Assembly: GCA_902587025.1 (NCBI GenBank)
Contig: CACIJJ010000003.1
Location: forward strand, 1-64,000
DNA length: 64,000 nt
Direction of reading: 5' to 3'
Source: an uncultured Candidatus Actinomarina sp.
GTDB taxonomy: Bacteria > Actinomycetota > Acidimicrobiia > Actinomarinales > Actinomarinaceae
This document shows positions 25,647-35,265 of the stretch, piece after piece. The notes under the pieces are model-generated. The model saw only the letters and a list, made by a program, of their open reading frames with translations. It did not search any database and was not told the origin of the DNA. A program made the position numbers and the translations under genes. How positions within the stretch are numbered: the first letter of the stretch is position 1; every line of letters starts with the position of its first letter.

Positions 25647-26389
25647 CTAAATATTTAGAAGTTAATAATTTAAGTTATTCCTATCCAGACGGTCATGAAG
25701 CATTAAAAGATATAAGCTTTGATCTTGACAACAAAGAGTCATTGGCAATATTAGGGCCTAATGGTGCAGGAAAAACTACTTTGATTCTTCACTTAAATGG
25801 GATTTTAGGAAATCTAGACAAAGAAATAAAAGTAAGTAATTTTGAATACACAGATGAAAATATCGCAGATATTAGAAAGACTGTAGGTGTGGTTTTTCAA
25901 GATCCTGATGATCAATTATTTATGCCAACAGTAATAGAAGATGTTATGTTTGGACCAAAAAATTTTGGATACAATGATACAGAATCTGAAGAACTTGCAA
26001 TCGATGCACTAAAACAAGTTAATATGATTGATTTCTTAGATAGACCACCACACCACTTAAGTTATGGACAAAAACGTAAAGTTGCTATTGCAAGCGTTTT
26101 AGCATCAAAACCAAAATTATTAGTTCTTGATGAGCCAGGATCAAATCTCGATCCATCATCTCGTAGGGATTTAATTGAAATACTCAATGATCTAGAAGTT
26201 TCAAAAATTCTTGTGACCCATGACTTGCCTATGGCATTAGAAATCTGTGAAAGAAGTATTGTTTTAAATGATGGAAAAATAACTCGTGATGACAATACAT
26301 TAAATATTTTAAAAGATGAAACTTTTATGAAAAATAATAGACTAGAGCTTCCATATGGATTTGCATTTCATCATTTAGGTGAAGAATAA
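25643..26389 (+). CDS. cbiO: CbiO-like ECF transporter ATPase
   Basis: ATPase driving the ECF importer. From the ATG at 25643 (248 aa; it overlaps the cbiQ TGA as ATGA) Walker A GPNGAGKTT is at residues 38-46, the Q-loop in VGVVFQDPDDQLF at 81-93 is the ECF-specific sequence, the signature LSYGQKRK at 139-146 and Walker B LLVLDEP at 159-165. A longer reading from 25598 lies inside cbiQ and has no family support. The 3' end overlaps the convergent esterase gene by 19 nt. Confidence 0.93.
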   Translation: MTKYLEVNNLSYSYPDGHEALKDISFDLDNKESLAILGPNGAGKTTLILHLNGILGNLDKEIKVSNFEYTDENIADIRKTVGVVFQDPDDQLFMPTVIEDVMFGPKNFGYNDTESEELAIDALKQVNMIDFLDRPPHHLSYGQKRKVAIASVLASKPKLLVLDEPGSNLDPSSRRDLIEILNDLEVSKILVTHDLPMALEICERSIVLNDGKITRDDNTLNILKDETFMKNNRLELPYGFAFHHLGEE

Positions 26390-27369
26390 GAATTATCCTT
26401 TACAAATGAAACAATCTTCTCTCTAGCCTCTTGGGATTCTTGAATTGGAAAAAATTGCCATCCATGCCATAAATTTTCCCATGTTTGCAGCTCATAAGGA
26501 ATATTATTTTTTTCTAACTTTTTACAAAACTCAATTGCGTCATTGTATAGAAGTTCATCAGAACAAACTTGGATAAGAGTATTTGGAAATGTTTCAATCT
26601 CTGCAAAAACTGGAGACAAAATCGGATTTGTAACTCCATATTCTCCAGCATAATATTCGCCAATATTTTTAACACCATCTATTGCCAATAAGATATCTTT
26701 GTTTTTAAGATATTTTCTATCTTTATTCTCATCTGATAAATCTAACCAGGGTGACATTAGAATTAATTTATCAGGGCTTATATCAAATGTTTTATCAACC
26801 AATATACCGGTAGCTAGTCCACCTCCTGCTGAGTCTCCCATCCAAATTGTTTGTTTACTAGTTTCAAGTTTACTTATGATTTCAACAGCTTTTTTTGCAT
26901 CTTCGTGTGCTGCAGGAAATAAAAATTCTGGAGTTAATGAGTATTCAAAGTAATACATTGGAATCTGAAGCTCATAAGTAAATTGAGAAACAATATTTTT
27001 GTATGCTGTAATGCTTCCGTTGTAATATCCACCTCCATGAAAATAAATCCCGAAAGTATCCTCCTGAGAATTGTTAGGAGTAAATTTATAAATATCCATC
27101 TCACTGGTAGCAATTTTCTCAAGATGAACATTGTCATTAAATTTATTTAATCTTGAACCTGTATAGTCATAACCTATTCTGGCAGTCCTGGCGAAATCAA
27201 TTCTATCCTGAAACGTCTGTTGACTTTTTGGTTTATTTAGTAGAACTTTATCTTTTAACTTTCTGATTGGAAGAATATTTTTATAAAGTTGTGTTCTTAA
27301 TCCAATAGGAAGACTTGGAATATAATCAAGCGTAAACTTTTCCAAAATTTTTAATAATATATTTATCAC
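26371..27369 (-). CDS. Alpha/beta hydrolase of the HSL (hormone-sensitive lipase-like) family
   Basis: Carboxylesterase or lipase of 332 residues. The oxyanion-hole motif HGGG is at 111-114, the nucleophile Ser180 in GDSAGGG, an acid candidate in CSDELLYND and the catalytic His in NLWHGWQF near 300. The start is GTG at 27369 with a hydrophobic N-terminal cap. The substrate (short-chain esters, membrane lipids or xenobiotics) is not predictable. It stands alone, converging on cbiO and divergent from the S51-like gene. Confidence 0.88.
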   Translation of the reverse strand: MINILLKILEKFTLDYIPSLPIGLRTQLYKNILPIRKLKDKVLLNKPKSQQTFQDRIDFARTARIGYDYTGSRLNKFNDNVHLEKIATSEMDIYKFTPNNSQEDTFGIYFHGGGYYNGSITAYKNIVSQFTYELQIPMYYFEYSLTPEFLFPAAHEDAKKAVEIISKLETSKQTIWMGDSAGGGLATGILVDKTFDISPDKLILMSPWLDLSDENKDRKYLKNKDILLAIDGVKNIGEYYAGEYGVTNPILSPVFAEIETFPNTLIQVCSDELLYNDAIEFCKKLEKNNIPYELQTWENLWHGWQFFPIQESQEAREKIVSFVKDNSYSSPK

Positions 27370-27420
27370 ATATCAATTATACAATTTTTCAAGAATGAAT
27401 AAATACCTATAATAGTTTCT

Positions 27421-28506
27421 ATGCAAGAAGTAAACGGTTCAATTGCAATACTTGGTTCTGGAGAAACAAGTCCTAATTTAGTTTCTGTGCATAGAAATTT
27501 GATTAATAAAATTGATGGTGAAGTAATTGCTTCCTTAATAGATACGCCTTTTGGATTTCAAGAAAATGCTGATCAGTTAGTTGATAAATTGATTGAATTT
27601 TATGATGTAAGTCTAAATTTAGAAATAAACTTGGCTAGCTTTAGAAATAAAAAGTATTTTAAATCGGTTGAATACTTTGAGTTTATAAAAAAAATTCAAA
27701 GTTCAAATTTTATATTTTCAGGACCAGGTAGTCCAAGCTACGCAACAAAAAATTGGATAGATACAGATGTACCAGAAATTTTTAAGGAGAGACTTTGCTC
27801 TGGAAGTAGCTTAATATTTGCCAGTGCAGCAGCATCAACTTTAGGTATTAGAACAATCCCAGTCTATGAAATATACAAGGTTGGGATTGACCCCTACTGG
27901 GAGAAAGGTATAAATCTTCTTGAAGTTTTTGATATTGATTGTGTAGTTGTTCCGCACTTTAATAATAAAGAAGGTGGAAACCATGACACAAGCATAAGTT
28001 ATCTTGGTGCTAAAAGAATGGACATTCTACAAGAGATTCAACCAACTAATATATTAGGTATTGATGAGCATACAGCTCTTATAATTGATGCAAAAGAAAA
28101 CCTTTTTGAAGTTGAAGGGTTAGGTCAAGTCACAGTCATTAATCAAAATGAAACTCAAAACTTTAAGAATGGTGAAAAATATAATTTAGATGATCTCAGA
28201 AAGTTATTAGAAAATACTGAAACAAAATCAATTAAAGAAAGTGCTGACAATGATCAAAATTCTCAAGATGAACAAATTGAAGATGTTTTAAGAAAAGAAA
28301 TAGCTGAATTAAGACTGGAAATTGAAAAGAATAATAAAAATTCAGAAAATATAAATAATTTAATCAATAAATTAATTTCTTATCGGATAGAACTTAGATC
28401 ATCTCAAAAATATGAAGAATCAGATATCGTCAGAGATTTTCTCACAGAATCAAATATAGAAATTGAGGATGATAGGAATTCTTCTAGCTGGAAGTTTAAA
28501 GATTAA
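27421..28506 (+). CDS. S51-like class I glutamine-amidotransferase-fold protein fused to a CysRS-type tail
   Basis: Residues 1-250 form a peptidase-E/cyanophycinase-like (S51, GATase1-like) domain: the ILGSGETSP opening, the nucleophile-elbow equivalent FASAAAS near 139-145, VVPHFNN with the His and GIDEHTALI with the acid. A coiled-coil-like linker (about 265-315) leads to a 45-residue tail (SYRIELRSSQKYEESDIVRDFL...EIEDDRNSSSWKF) that closely resembles the extreme C-terminus of cysteinyl-tRNA synthetase. The N-terminal part is not a synthetase. The function is unknown. TATAAT ends 7 nt before the ATG. The end overlaps pheA by 11 nt. Confidence 0.65.
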   Translation: MQEVNGSIAILGSGETSPNLVSVHRNLINKIDGEVIASLIDTPFGFQENADQLVDKLIEFYDVSLNLEINLASFRNKKYFKSVEYFEFIKKIQSSNFIFSGPGSPSYATKNWIDTDVPEIFKERLCSGSSLIFASAAASTLGIRTIPVYEIYKVGIDPYWEKGINLLEVFDIDCVVVPHFNNKEGGNHDTSISYLGAKRMDILQEIQPTNILGIDEHTALIIDAKENLFEVEGLGQVTVINQNETQNFKNGEKYNLDDLRKLLENTETKSIKESADNDQNSQDEQIEDVLRKEIAELRLEIEKNNKNSENINNLINKLISYRIELRSSQKYEESDIVRDFLTESNIEIEDDRNSSSWKFKD

Positions 28507-29311
28507 TTGATACGTATTCACCCAAAATTTTAAATTCTTTGGCTACTTGGCTAAGGTTATCCATTAAAAGTTGGTCAATTTTTTTGTCAGTATTCTGATA
28601 ATCTACGTAAAACTTGTATTCCCAAGGAGACCCCAGAATTGGTCTTGATTCTAATTTTATAAGATTTAATTTTAGAACATCGAACACAGTTAAAGCCTTT
28701 AGTAAGGAACCAGGCTCATCCGCTGCTACAAGAATTGCAGAGCGAATATTTTTTTCTTCAGAAATTTCAAGTGGTTTTTTTCCTGTCAAAAAAAATCTTG
28801 TGTAATTTTCTTCGTGATTAGATATATTTTTCTCAATTATTGTAAACCTTTCATCATTAGCAAAATGATCACCTGCTATAGCCCCAATTTCAATTGATTT
28901 AGTCTCTAGTAAGCTAATTACACTTCCTGCAGTATCAAACACTGGTTGTAGTTCAACATCTAAATCATTTAAATATTTACTACATTGTTGAAGTGCTTGT
29001 GGATGAGATATAACTTTTTTTATATCTTCTTTTTTTGTTCCTTTAATACCAATTAGGGCATGGTTTATCTTCTTTTTTATCTCTAAATATATTTCTAAAT
29101 TGTGCTCAATTAAACTTTCATAAGCTTCTATTACTGTTCCAACAAGAGAATTTTCAACTGGCAAAAGCCCAAATCCTTCTTGAGTCGTATTTTTAGAGAC
29201 CTCTTGAAAGGTTTTGCAAGAGACTAATTCGTAATCTGGAAATAATTCTAATAATACAGATTCAGAGTATGAGCCTTTTGATCCCTGGTAAAAAATTTTT
29301 TCATTTTTCAT
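28496..29311 (-). CDS. pheA: Prephenate dehydratase with ACT domain
   Basis: Converts prephenate to phenylpyruvate in phenylalanine synthesis. The catalytic domain spans about residues 1-180 with the conserved TRFFLTGKKP (Thr of the TRF motif). The C-terminal ACT domain (about 190-271) carries ESRPILGSPWEYKFYVD, the ESRP motif that binds Phe for feedback inhibition. The 271 residues are normal. Last gene of the nine-gene aromatic operon; it overlaps aroQ by 11 nt. Confidence 0.96.
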   Translation of the reverse strand: MKNEKIFYQGSKGSYSESVLLELFPDYELVSCKTFQEVSKNTTQEGFGLLPVENSLVGTVIEAYESLIEHNLEIYLEIKKKINHALIGIKGTKKEDIKKVISHPQALQQCSKYLNDLDVELQPVFDTAGSVISLLETKSIEIGAIAGDHFANDERFTIIEKNISNHEENYTRFFLTGKKPLEISEEKNIRSAILVAADEPGSLLKALTVFDVLKLNLIKLESRPILGSPWEYKFYVDYQNTDKKIDQLLMDNLSQVAKEFKILGEYVSINL

Positions 29312-29732
29312 TTATATAATCAATTCCTTTTTTGTAACCCTCAATACCCAAACCTACAAATGACTCTTCACATACATCATAAATTAAATTTGTTTTTCTA
29401 AAGTTTTCCCTTTTTCTAATATCTGTCATATGTACTTCCACGATAGGTAAATTTAGAAGTAGTAATGAATCTCTTATTGCCACACTTGTGTGAGTATATC
29501 CACCAGGATTAATTATCAAACCGTGAATCGTTTCATCATTAAAAATGTTTTGGATAAATTCACAAATTTCTCCCTCATGATTGGATTGATAAAAAATTAA
29601 TTCATCCTTATTGTTCGTGTAGTCTTCAAGTTCAGAAATTAATTCCTTATAAGTAGTTGTTCCATATTTATCAATTTCTCTTTGCCCAAGAAAATTTAAA
29701 TTTGGACCATTGATGATTACAATTTTACCCAT
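29301..29732 (-). CDS. aroQ: 3-dehydroquinate dehydratase, type II
   Basis: Third step of the shikimate pathway. All type II signatures are present in 143 residues: NGPNLNFLGQRE with the P-loop, the active-site tyrosine region (DKYGTTTY), the YQSNHEGE motif, INPGGYTHTSVAIRD and the catalytic EVHMTDIRKRENFR. It overlaps aroB by 8 nt and pheA by 11 nt. Confidence 0.97.
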   Translation of the reverse strand: MGKIVIINGPNLNFLGQREIDKYGTTTYKELISELEDYTNNKDELIFYQSNHEGEICEFIQNIFNDETIHGLIINPGGYTHTSVAIRDSLLLLNLPIVEVHMTDIRKRENFRKTNLIYDVCEESFVGLGIEGYKKGIDYINEK

Positions 29733-30726
29733 TTATTAAAACCTCCAAAAGATCGTTTATGTGTAAATCAATCAAAATAGGTTTCTCAATATCTTGTATT
29801 AATACGAATTTAATTACGTCATTTGATACTTTCTTATCATTTGAAATTATCTCTTTTAGGTAATTGATGTCACCTGAAAATTTATAATCTGTTTTTAGTG
29901 ATTTTTTATTTAAAAAATCTTCAAACTGATGTTTCACATTATTATCAAGATGGTACTTTGTCTCAGCTATTTCAAGACCTTTAAGAATACCAATAGCTAC
30001 AGCCTGTCCGTGGGAAACACTGAAATCCGAATCTTTTTCAATTAGATGTCCTATTGTATGTCCTAAGTTTAGAAACATTCTTTCGTTACTTTCTTCAATA
30101 TCATTTTGTAATATAATGTTTTTCACTTTTACACTTTTTTTTATTATTTCGTCGATATTTTTCATAAAATTATCAACATATATCAAATCAAGTATTGTTC
30201 TATCCCCTAAAAGGCCAGCCTTAATGGATTCAATTATTCCATTATTAAGTTCATTTTCAGAAAGGGAATCCAAAAATTCTGAGCAAATCAATATTTTTTC
30301 TGGAATAAAGAAGGTTCCAATCTGATTTTTACCATAGTCGTTGTTAAAACCATTCTTACCTCCATGAGCGGCATCTACCATCCCCAGCAACGTCGACGGT
30401 ATTAAACATAGTTTTGCCCCACGTTTGAATGTACTAGTTGCAAAACCCACTAAATCACTGAGTACACCTCCACCAATCCCAATAACTTTAGAATTTCTAT
30501 CTAAAGATTGATCAAACATAATTGCCCAGAGCTTTTGTATAGTCTCTAAGCCCTTGGTTGATTCATTTATATCAATTTCAAAAATATTTAAATTCTCATC
30601 TAGGTTGAGAATTGATGAAAGATTAGAGTCAAGAAATACCACATGATTATCAGTATTTATAAAATTTTTTAGATCTATATCTAGATCATTAAAGTTATTT
30701 GAGTAATCTATTTCAGATAACTTCAT
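29725..30726 (-). CDS. aroB: 3-dehydroquinate synthase
   Basis: Second step of the shikimate pathway, NAD- and metal-dependent. The NAD-binding GIGGGVLSDLVGFATSTFKRG block, IPSTLLGMVDAAHGGKNGFN and the metal ligands in NLGHTIGH and SHGQAVAIG are intact. At 333 residues it is at the short end of the family (about 340-360). It overlaps aroK by 14 nt and aroQ by 8 nt. Confidence 0.96.
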   Translation of the reverse strand: MKLSEIDYSNNFNDLDIDLKNFINTDNHVVFLDSNLSSILNLDENLNIFEIDINESTKGLETIQKLWAIMFDQSLDRNSKVIGIGGGVLSDLVGFATSTFKRGAKLCLIPSTLLGMVDAAHGGKNGFNNDYGKNQIGTFFIPEKILICSEFLDSLSENELNNGIIESIKAGLLGDRTILDLIYVDNFMKNIDEIIKKSVKVKNIILQNDIEESNERMFLNLGHTIGHLIEKDSDFSVSHGQAVAIGILKGLEIAETKYHLDNNVKHQFEDFLNKKSLKTDYKFSGDINYLKEIISNDKKVSNDVIKFVLIQDIEKPILIDLHINDLLEVLING

Positions 30727-31222
30727 TTTTTAACCACGTATTTTGAATAATTGTTTCCGCTATTATTTTCTCTTTTTTATTTTTGATATCGATAATATGT
30801 TTTGACTGATTATATAAATTTTCGCGCAATTTATAAAGTTCTGATATCTCTTCTTTACCTTTTTTTACAAGTGGGCGCTCAGAATTTGAAATTCTTTTCC
30901 ATAAATTTTCAAATGTATCTTTTAGATAAAAACTAAGTTCTGAATTTTTGACCTCATCCAGAATATGTGAGACTTCAAGAGAGCCTCCTCCAAGAGCAAT
31001 TACGGTATCGTTATCTGGCAATGCTTGAAAAGTTTCAAGTTCAATATTACGAAAATATTTTTCACCTTTTGTTTGAAAGATTTTACTTATACTTCCATAT
31101 TTTTTTTCAATATTTTCATCTAGGTCAATTGTATTTGCATTTACTATCTGTTTTATTTTTTTGAGAATCGATGTTTTACCAGAACCCATGAATCCAACTA
31201 AATAGATATTATTCTGTTTCAT
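30713..31222 (-). CDS. aroK: Shikimate kinase
   Basis: Phosphorylates shikimate at O3. Walker A GFMGSGKTS lies at residues 10-18, the shikimate-binding Asp in IDLDENIEKKYG at about 34-45, and IALGGGS near residue 77 is the glycine-rich motif. The lid arginine is in NSERPLVK. The 169 residues are normal. Overlaps aroC and aroB by 14 nt each. Confidence 0.96.
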   Translation of the reverse strand: MKQNNIYLVGFMGSGKTSILKKIKQIVNANTIDLDENIEKKYGSISKIFQTKGEKYFRNIELETFQALPDNDTVIALGGGSLEVSHILDEVKNSELSFYLKDTFENLWKRISNSERPLVKKGKEEISELYKLRENLYNQSKHIIDIKNKKEKIIAETIIQNTWLKNEVI

Positions 31223-32387
31223 AGTTCATTTTCCAAGTCTGATTGTCCATGTCAAAATCATCAACATTCAATTTTGAAATACTATTAAAGTTTTTTACAA
31301 TTTCTTTTTTGCTGTCCCCTCCAGTTTTAAGTAATAAATTTCGTAAAATTTCAAATGCCATTGCGCTTTCGAAAATTGGGACAGCCCTTGGTACCGCACA
31401 TGTATCAGAACGTTCATAAACTGTCTTTGTTTCCTCCTTTGACGATAAATTTACGCTCTTTATCGGAGTTAATGTCGTACTAATTGGTTTTAAATATGCT
31501 TTAACTATAATTTCTTCTCCGTTAGTCATACCACCTTCAAAACCTCCAAGATTATTGGATTCTTTTTTAATAGATCCATCTTGTAAAACATATTGATCTT
31601 GAACATCTGTTCCAAAATTTTTTGAAGCTTCTATTCCATTACCTATTTCAACAGCTTTTACACTTTGTATTGACATAAATATTCTGGCAAGATTCGCATC
31701 TAACTTTCTATCCCAATGTACAAAACTTCCTAATGTAGGAGGTACTCCTGATGCTATTGTTGTGATTGATCCACCAAGTGTATCTTTCCTTTTTCTTGCT
31801 TCAAGTATCTCATTCTCCATATCTTTCCCAGCTTTTTCATCGGGACAAGATACTGGTGAGTTGGTGACTTTTGATTGTAGATCTTGTAAATCAATTATTT
31901 TTTCTTGCACATAATCAACTTTTCCAATTCCAGAAACATATCCACAAATATTGATTTCAAAACTTTCTAAAATTTGAGCCGCTATTGCTCCTAGGGCACA
32001 TCTCATAGCTGTTTCCCTTGCGCTTGATCTTTCGAGTACTAATCTGATGTCCAAACTATTATATTTCGCAGTTCCTATCAAGTCAGCATGTCCTGGCCTT
32101 GGTACTACATAAGCTTCAATATCTTTATCTTTCCAATTTTTCCAATCATTATTTTTTATTTTTAATGTGATTGGCCCGCCAGTAGTTAGATTGTTTATTA
32201 TTCCCGAGGTTATCTCAACTTCATCACTCTCAATATTCATTCTTCCACCTGAACCTTGGCTTTTTTGTCTTCTTTTAAGAAAACTATCAATATAGTCTTT
32301 TGTTACGTTAAATCCGGCAGGTAGGCCTTCAATGATACCTGTTAACTCAGGCCCATGGCTTTCACCGGCAGTTAAGAATCTAATCAT
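31209..32387 (-). CDS. aroC: Chorismate synthase
   Basis: FMN-dependent formation of chorismate, the branch-point compound. The signatures are GESHGPELTGIIEGLPAG at the start, the RRQKSQGSGGRMNIE segment, RSSARETAMRCALGA in the middle and the C-terminal SDTCAVPRAVPIFESAMAFE. The 392 residues match the actinobacterial form. It overlaps aroE by 8 nt. Confidence 0.97.
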   Translation of the reverse strand: MIRFLTAGESHGPELTGIIEGLPAGFNVTKDYIDSFLKRRQKSQGSGGRMNIESDEVEITSGIINNLTTGGPITLKIKNNDWKNWKDKDIEAYVVPRPGHADLIGTAKYNSLDIRLVLERSSARETAMRCALGAIAAQILESFEINICGYVSGIGKVDYVQEKIIDLQDLQSKVTNSPVSCPDEKAGKDMENEILEARKRKDTLGGSITTIASGVPPTLGSFVHWDRKLDANLARIFMSIQSVKAVEIGNGIEASKNFGTDVQDQYVLQDGSIKKESNNLGGFEGGMTNGEEIIVKAYLKPISTTLTPIKSVNLSSKEETKTVYERSDTCAVPRAVPIFESAMAFEILRNLLLKTGGDSKKEIVKNFNSISKLNVDDFDMDNQTWKMNYETE

Positions 32388-33168
32388 TTTGACTTTCTAG
32401 TAATTTGTATAACTCATCATATATATCTAAAACTTGTAAGTTAAGATTTGTCCAAATGTTAAAAGACAATACTGCTTGGCAAATAAGCATCCCTATACCA
32501 TCGTAGGACTCAAATTCTGAAATAAATTTTTCAAAAAAAGAATTTTTATAACCATATCCAATATTTAAAAATAATTCTAGATTTGTAAATTGATTTGTAT
32601 CTAAATCAAGTGATTCCGAAGATAAATGAGACATCCCAACTGGTGTAGTATTAATCACTAAATCAATTTCAGGAGCAAGTTCTTTTGCATTTACATATGA
32701 AATTGTCTCATCAGTTTGATTTCTACTTACAACATGAGTTTTTGTTTTATGAGTTGATAAAGCATATTTAATTGCTTTGGAACTTCCACCACTTCCCAAG
32801 ATTAATATATTTTTTTTGTTCAAATCATATCCAATTTTTTTCAAAAATAGTGTAAAACCTTCAAAGTCAGTATTGAAAAGTTCAATTTTATCGTCTGTTC
32901 TTTTTACAGTATTCGTAGATCCTATTTTTTGGACATGTTCATCAATAGTAAAATCTATATCTAAATTTAGTATTTTTTCTTTGTGTGGAATAGTTATATT
33001 GAATCCATTAAGATCAGCAATTAATGTATCTACCGATTCTGTTGTTAAATTCTTAATTTTAAATGGCTGATATTTACTATCCAGATTGTTCATATTAAAC
33101 AAATAGTTCTGAATAATTGGAGAATAAGTTTTTTCGAGTGGCCATCCAATAATTCCATAATTACTCAT
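32380..33168 (-). CDS. aroE: Shikimate dehydrogenase
   Basis: NADPH-dependent reduction of 3-dehydroshikimate. Substrate binding is shown by YSPIIQNYLF (the Ser of the SxS pattern is reduced to YSP) and by FNITIPHKEKIL with the catalytic Lys. The nucleotide-binding domain has ILGSGGSSKAIKY and VVSRNQT (the NADP-specific Arg). Its 262 residues are slightly short. Overlaps aroA and aroC by 8 nt each. Confidence 0.95.
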   Translation of the reverse strand: MSNYGIIGWPLEKTYSPIIQNYLFNMNNLDSKYQPFKIKNLTTESVDTLIADLNGFNITIPHKEKILNLDIDFTIDEHVQKIGSTNTVKRTDDKIELFNTDFEGFTLFLKKIGYDLNKKNILILGSGGSSKAIKYALSTHKTKTHVVSRNQTDETISYVNAKELAPEIDLVINTTPVGMSHLSSESLDLDTNQFTNLELFLNIGYGYKNSFFEKFISEFESYDGIGMLICQAVLSFNIWTNLNLQVLDIYDELYKLLESQND

Positions 33169-34435
33169 TTATTTCACCTCCTAATAGCTTTATATCTTCA
33201 AAAAAAGAAGGATAAGAATCATTTATACACTCAAAATTATCTGGAATTATTTTTTTATTTAGTCCTATGTTTGCAACTATCGCCGTCATAGCGATTCTAT
33301 GATCATCAAGTGTTTCAATTTTTCCTTTTTTTAATTTTTGGATACCTTTAATCTCAAACCCATCATCAAGCAACTTAATTTCACCACCTAAATTAAGAAT
33401 AAAATTTTTCATCGCATCTAATCTATTTGATTCTTTAACTTTTAGCTCTTCCGCGCCAACTACTTTTGTTAATCCTTTGGCTTGTGAGGCAAGTAAAGTA
33501 AAAATTGGAATTTCGTCTATTAAATCAGGAATTTCGTCTTTACTAACTGTTGTTCCATTAAGTTTTGACTTATTTATTTTTATATCACCTATTACTTCAT
33601 TGTTTTCTTCTCTAATATTTAAGATCTCAATTTTTGCTTCCATTCTTTTTAAGACTTTTATAAATCCCAGTCTTCTTTCATTAATTAGCATGTTGGAAAG
33701 AATTATTTGTTTACCTCTTAATAAACCGAGAGCAATTAAAAAAGCACCTGATGATATATCACCAGGAATAGTAATGGTCAATGGTTCTAACTTAGTTGTT
33801 GGTGGGACAGTTAATGTATTTCCAAGCCTCAATATATCCACACCCATAGCTACAAGCATTCTCTCAGTATGGTCTCTAGTAGGAACGGTTTCTTCAATAA
33901 GGGTTGGTTCATTATGATATAGAGAAGCAAGAATTAATGCGCTTTTGACTTGGGCACTTGGTACTTTGGTATTTTGATAACTGAATGAATATTCTTTTGG
34001 GTTAAAATTTATTGGTAAAAAATTATTTTTTATTTTCATATCAGCTCCATGATCAACCAACAAATTAGCAATTCTATTCATTGGTCTTTTATTTAATTGA
34101 GTGCTGCCTATTAATGTTGACGAAAATTTTTGTTTAGATAATAATCCAATAAGCAATCTAGCAGTTGTTCCAGAATTCTTGGCATTAAGCTCATTTTTTG
34201 GTTTTTTTAATCCATTTATTCCCTGACCAGTTATTGAAACTTCATCCTGGATTTTTACATCAGCCCCCATTTGTTCAACGATTTCTAGAGAGGCTTTTGT
34301 ATCTTCGCTAATTAATAAATTCTTAATTACAGATGTGCCCTCAGCTAAAGCAGAAAACAAAATTGCTCTATGGGATATAGATTTATCTCCTATCACTTGA
34401 ACTGTTCCGGATAACCCTAGATTAATTAATTTCAA
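33161..34435 (-). CDS. aroA: 5-enolpyruvylshikimate-3-phosphate synthase
   Basis: Sixth shikimate-pathway step, the target of glyphosate. Key blocks are GDKSISHRAILFSALAEG, LNAKNSGTTARLLIGLL (the NSGTTxR motif), KRPMNRI and the C-terminal DHRIAMTAIVA. I place the start at the TTG at 34435: TTGA overlaps the tyrA stop by 4 nt, GGAGAGAG lies upstream, and the 424 residues match the family. The longer frame from 34480 lies inside tyrA and adds 15 unrelated residues. Confidence 0.95.
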   Translation of the reverse strand: MKLINLGLSGTVQVIGDKSISHRAILFSALAEGTSVIKNLLISEDTKASLEIVEQMGADVKIQDEVSITGQGINGLKKPKNELNAKNSGTTARLLIGLLSKQKFSSTLIGSTQLNKRPMNRIANLLVDHGADMKIKNNFLPINFNPKEYSFSYQNTKVPSAQVKSALILASLYHNEPTLIEETVPTRDHTERMLVAMGVDILRLGNTLTVPPTTKLEPLTITIPGDISSGAFLIALGLLRGKQIILSNMLINERRLGFIKVLKRMEAKIEILNIREENNEVIGDIKINKSKLNGTTVSKDEIPDLIDEIPIFTLLASQAKGLTKVVGAEELKVKESNRLDAMKNFILNLGGEIKLLDDGFEIKGIQKLKKGKIETLDDHRIAMTAIVANIGLNKKIIPDNFECINDSYPSFFEDIKLLGGEINE

Positions 34436-35265
34436 CTTAATGGTCTCTCTCCAAACTTTTCTGATAAAGCTCTTCTCCACTCAACTGACGAGGTAAGGTA
34501 TTCTATTAATTGATTTTTCTCCTGAAGTGACATTAATGAGGATATTTCATCAATTAGTGAAATAAGAAATTTATTTATATTTTCAGAGTTTGTGTTGTAC
34601 ATGTCTATTATCATTTCTGGATTTGTTCTTGTTAGCCTTGTTGCTCCATCGAATCCACCAGCTGCTAAACCCATAATTTCATCTATTTCATAATCTTTTT
34701 TAGCTATCCCAACCAATGCTGAGCTTATTAAATGTGGCAAATGACTGGTAATAGATAATATTTCATCATGTTTTTTTCGATCTATCCACACTTCTTTACA
34801 GTTCAATATGTTCACTAAATCTCTAGCAATTTTTTTTGAATTGTCATTCATAGATTCTGTTTCACAGAGTAAAAATGTTGCATCATCGTACATTTCAGGT
34901 GTAGGTTCCCAGATTCTATTATCAGCTAAACCACACAAAGGATGGCCACCTACAGAAGGTATTTTAGAGCTATCCATAAGATTGCAAATTGATTCTTTAG
35001 TACCACCAATATCAATTAATAATTTTGAATCATCAATTTCATTACCCTCTGATAGAAATGACACTATATTATTTATCGGCATAGATAGAACTGTCACATC
35101 ATAACTTTCCTCTTTAGATTTTGTATCAATACCAAATTTTTCAGCCCTATTTTCAGCTTCCTTATCAACGTCCTGACCAAAAACATCTAGACCTTTACTT
35201 ATTAAATTGATTCCAAGATTCGCACCCATCAATCCAAGGCCAATTATTTTTACTTTGTTAATCAT
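34432..35265 (-). CDS. tyrA: Prephenate dehydrogenase
   Basis: Oxidises prephenate to 4-hydroxyphenylpyruvate in tyrosine synthesis. The NAD-binding GLGLMGANLG is at residues 10-19, VGGHPLCG near 96 is the substrate-binding histidine motif, and SHLPHLISSAL near 170 is the second conserved histidine region. The 277 residues mean there is no ACT domain, so feedback by Tyr, if any, is elsewhere. It overlaps aroF by 4 nt and aroA by 4 nt. Confidence 0.95.
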   Translation of the reverse strand: MINKVKIIGLGLMGANLGINLISKGLDVFGQDVDKEAENRAEKFGIDTKSKEESYDVTVLSMPINNIVSFLSEGNEIDDSKLLIDIGGTKESICNLMDSSKIPSVGGHPLCGLADNRIWEPTPEMYDDATFLLCETESMNDNSKKIARDLVNILNCKEVWIDRKKHDEILSITSHLPHLISSALVGIAKKDYEIDEIMGLAAGGFDGATRLTRTNPEMIIDMYNTNSENINKFLISLIDEISSLMSLQEKNQLIEYLTSSVEWRRALSEKFGERPLS

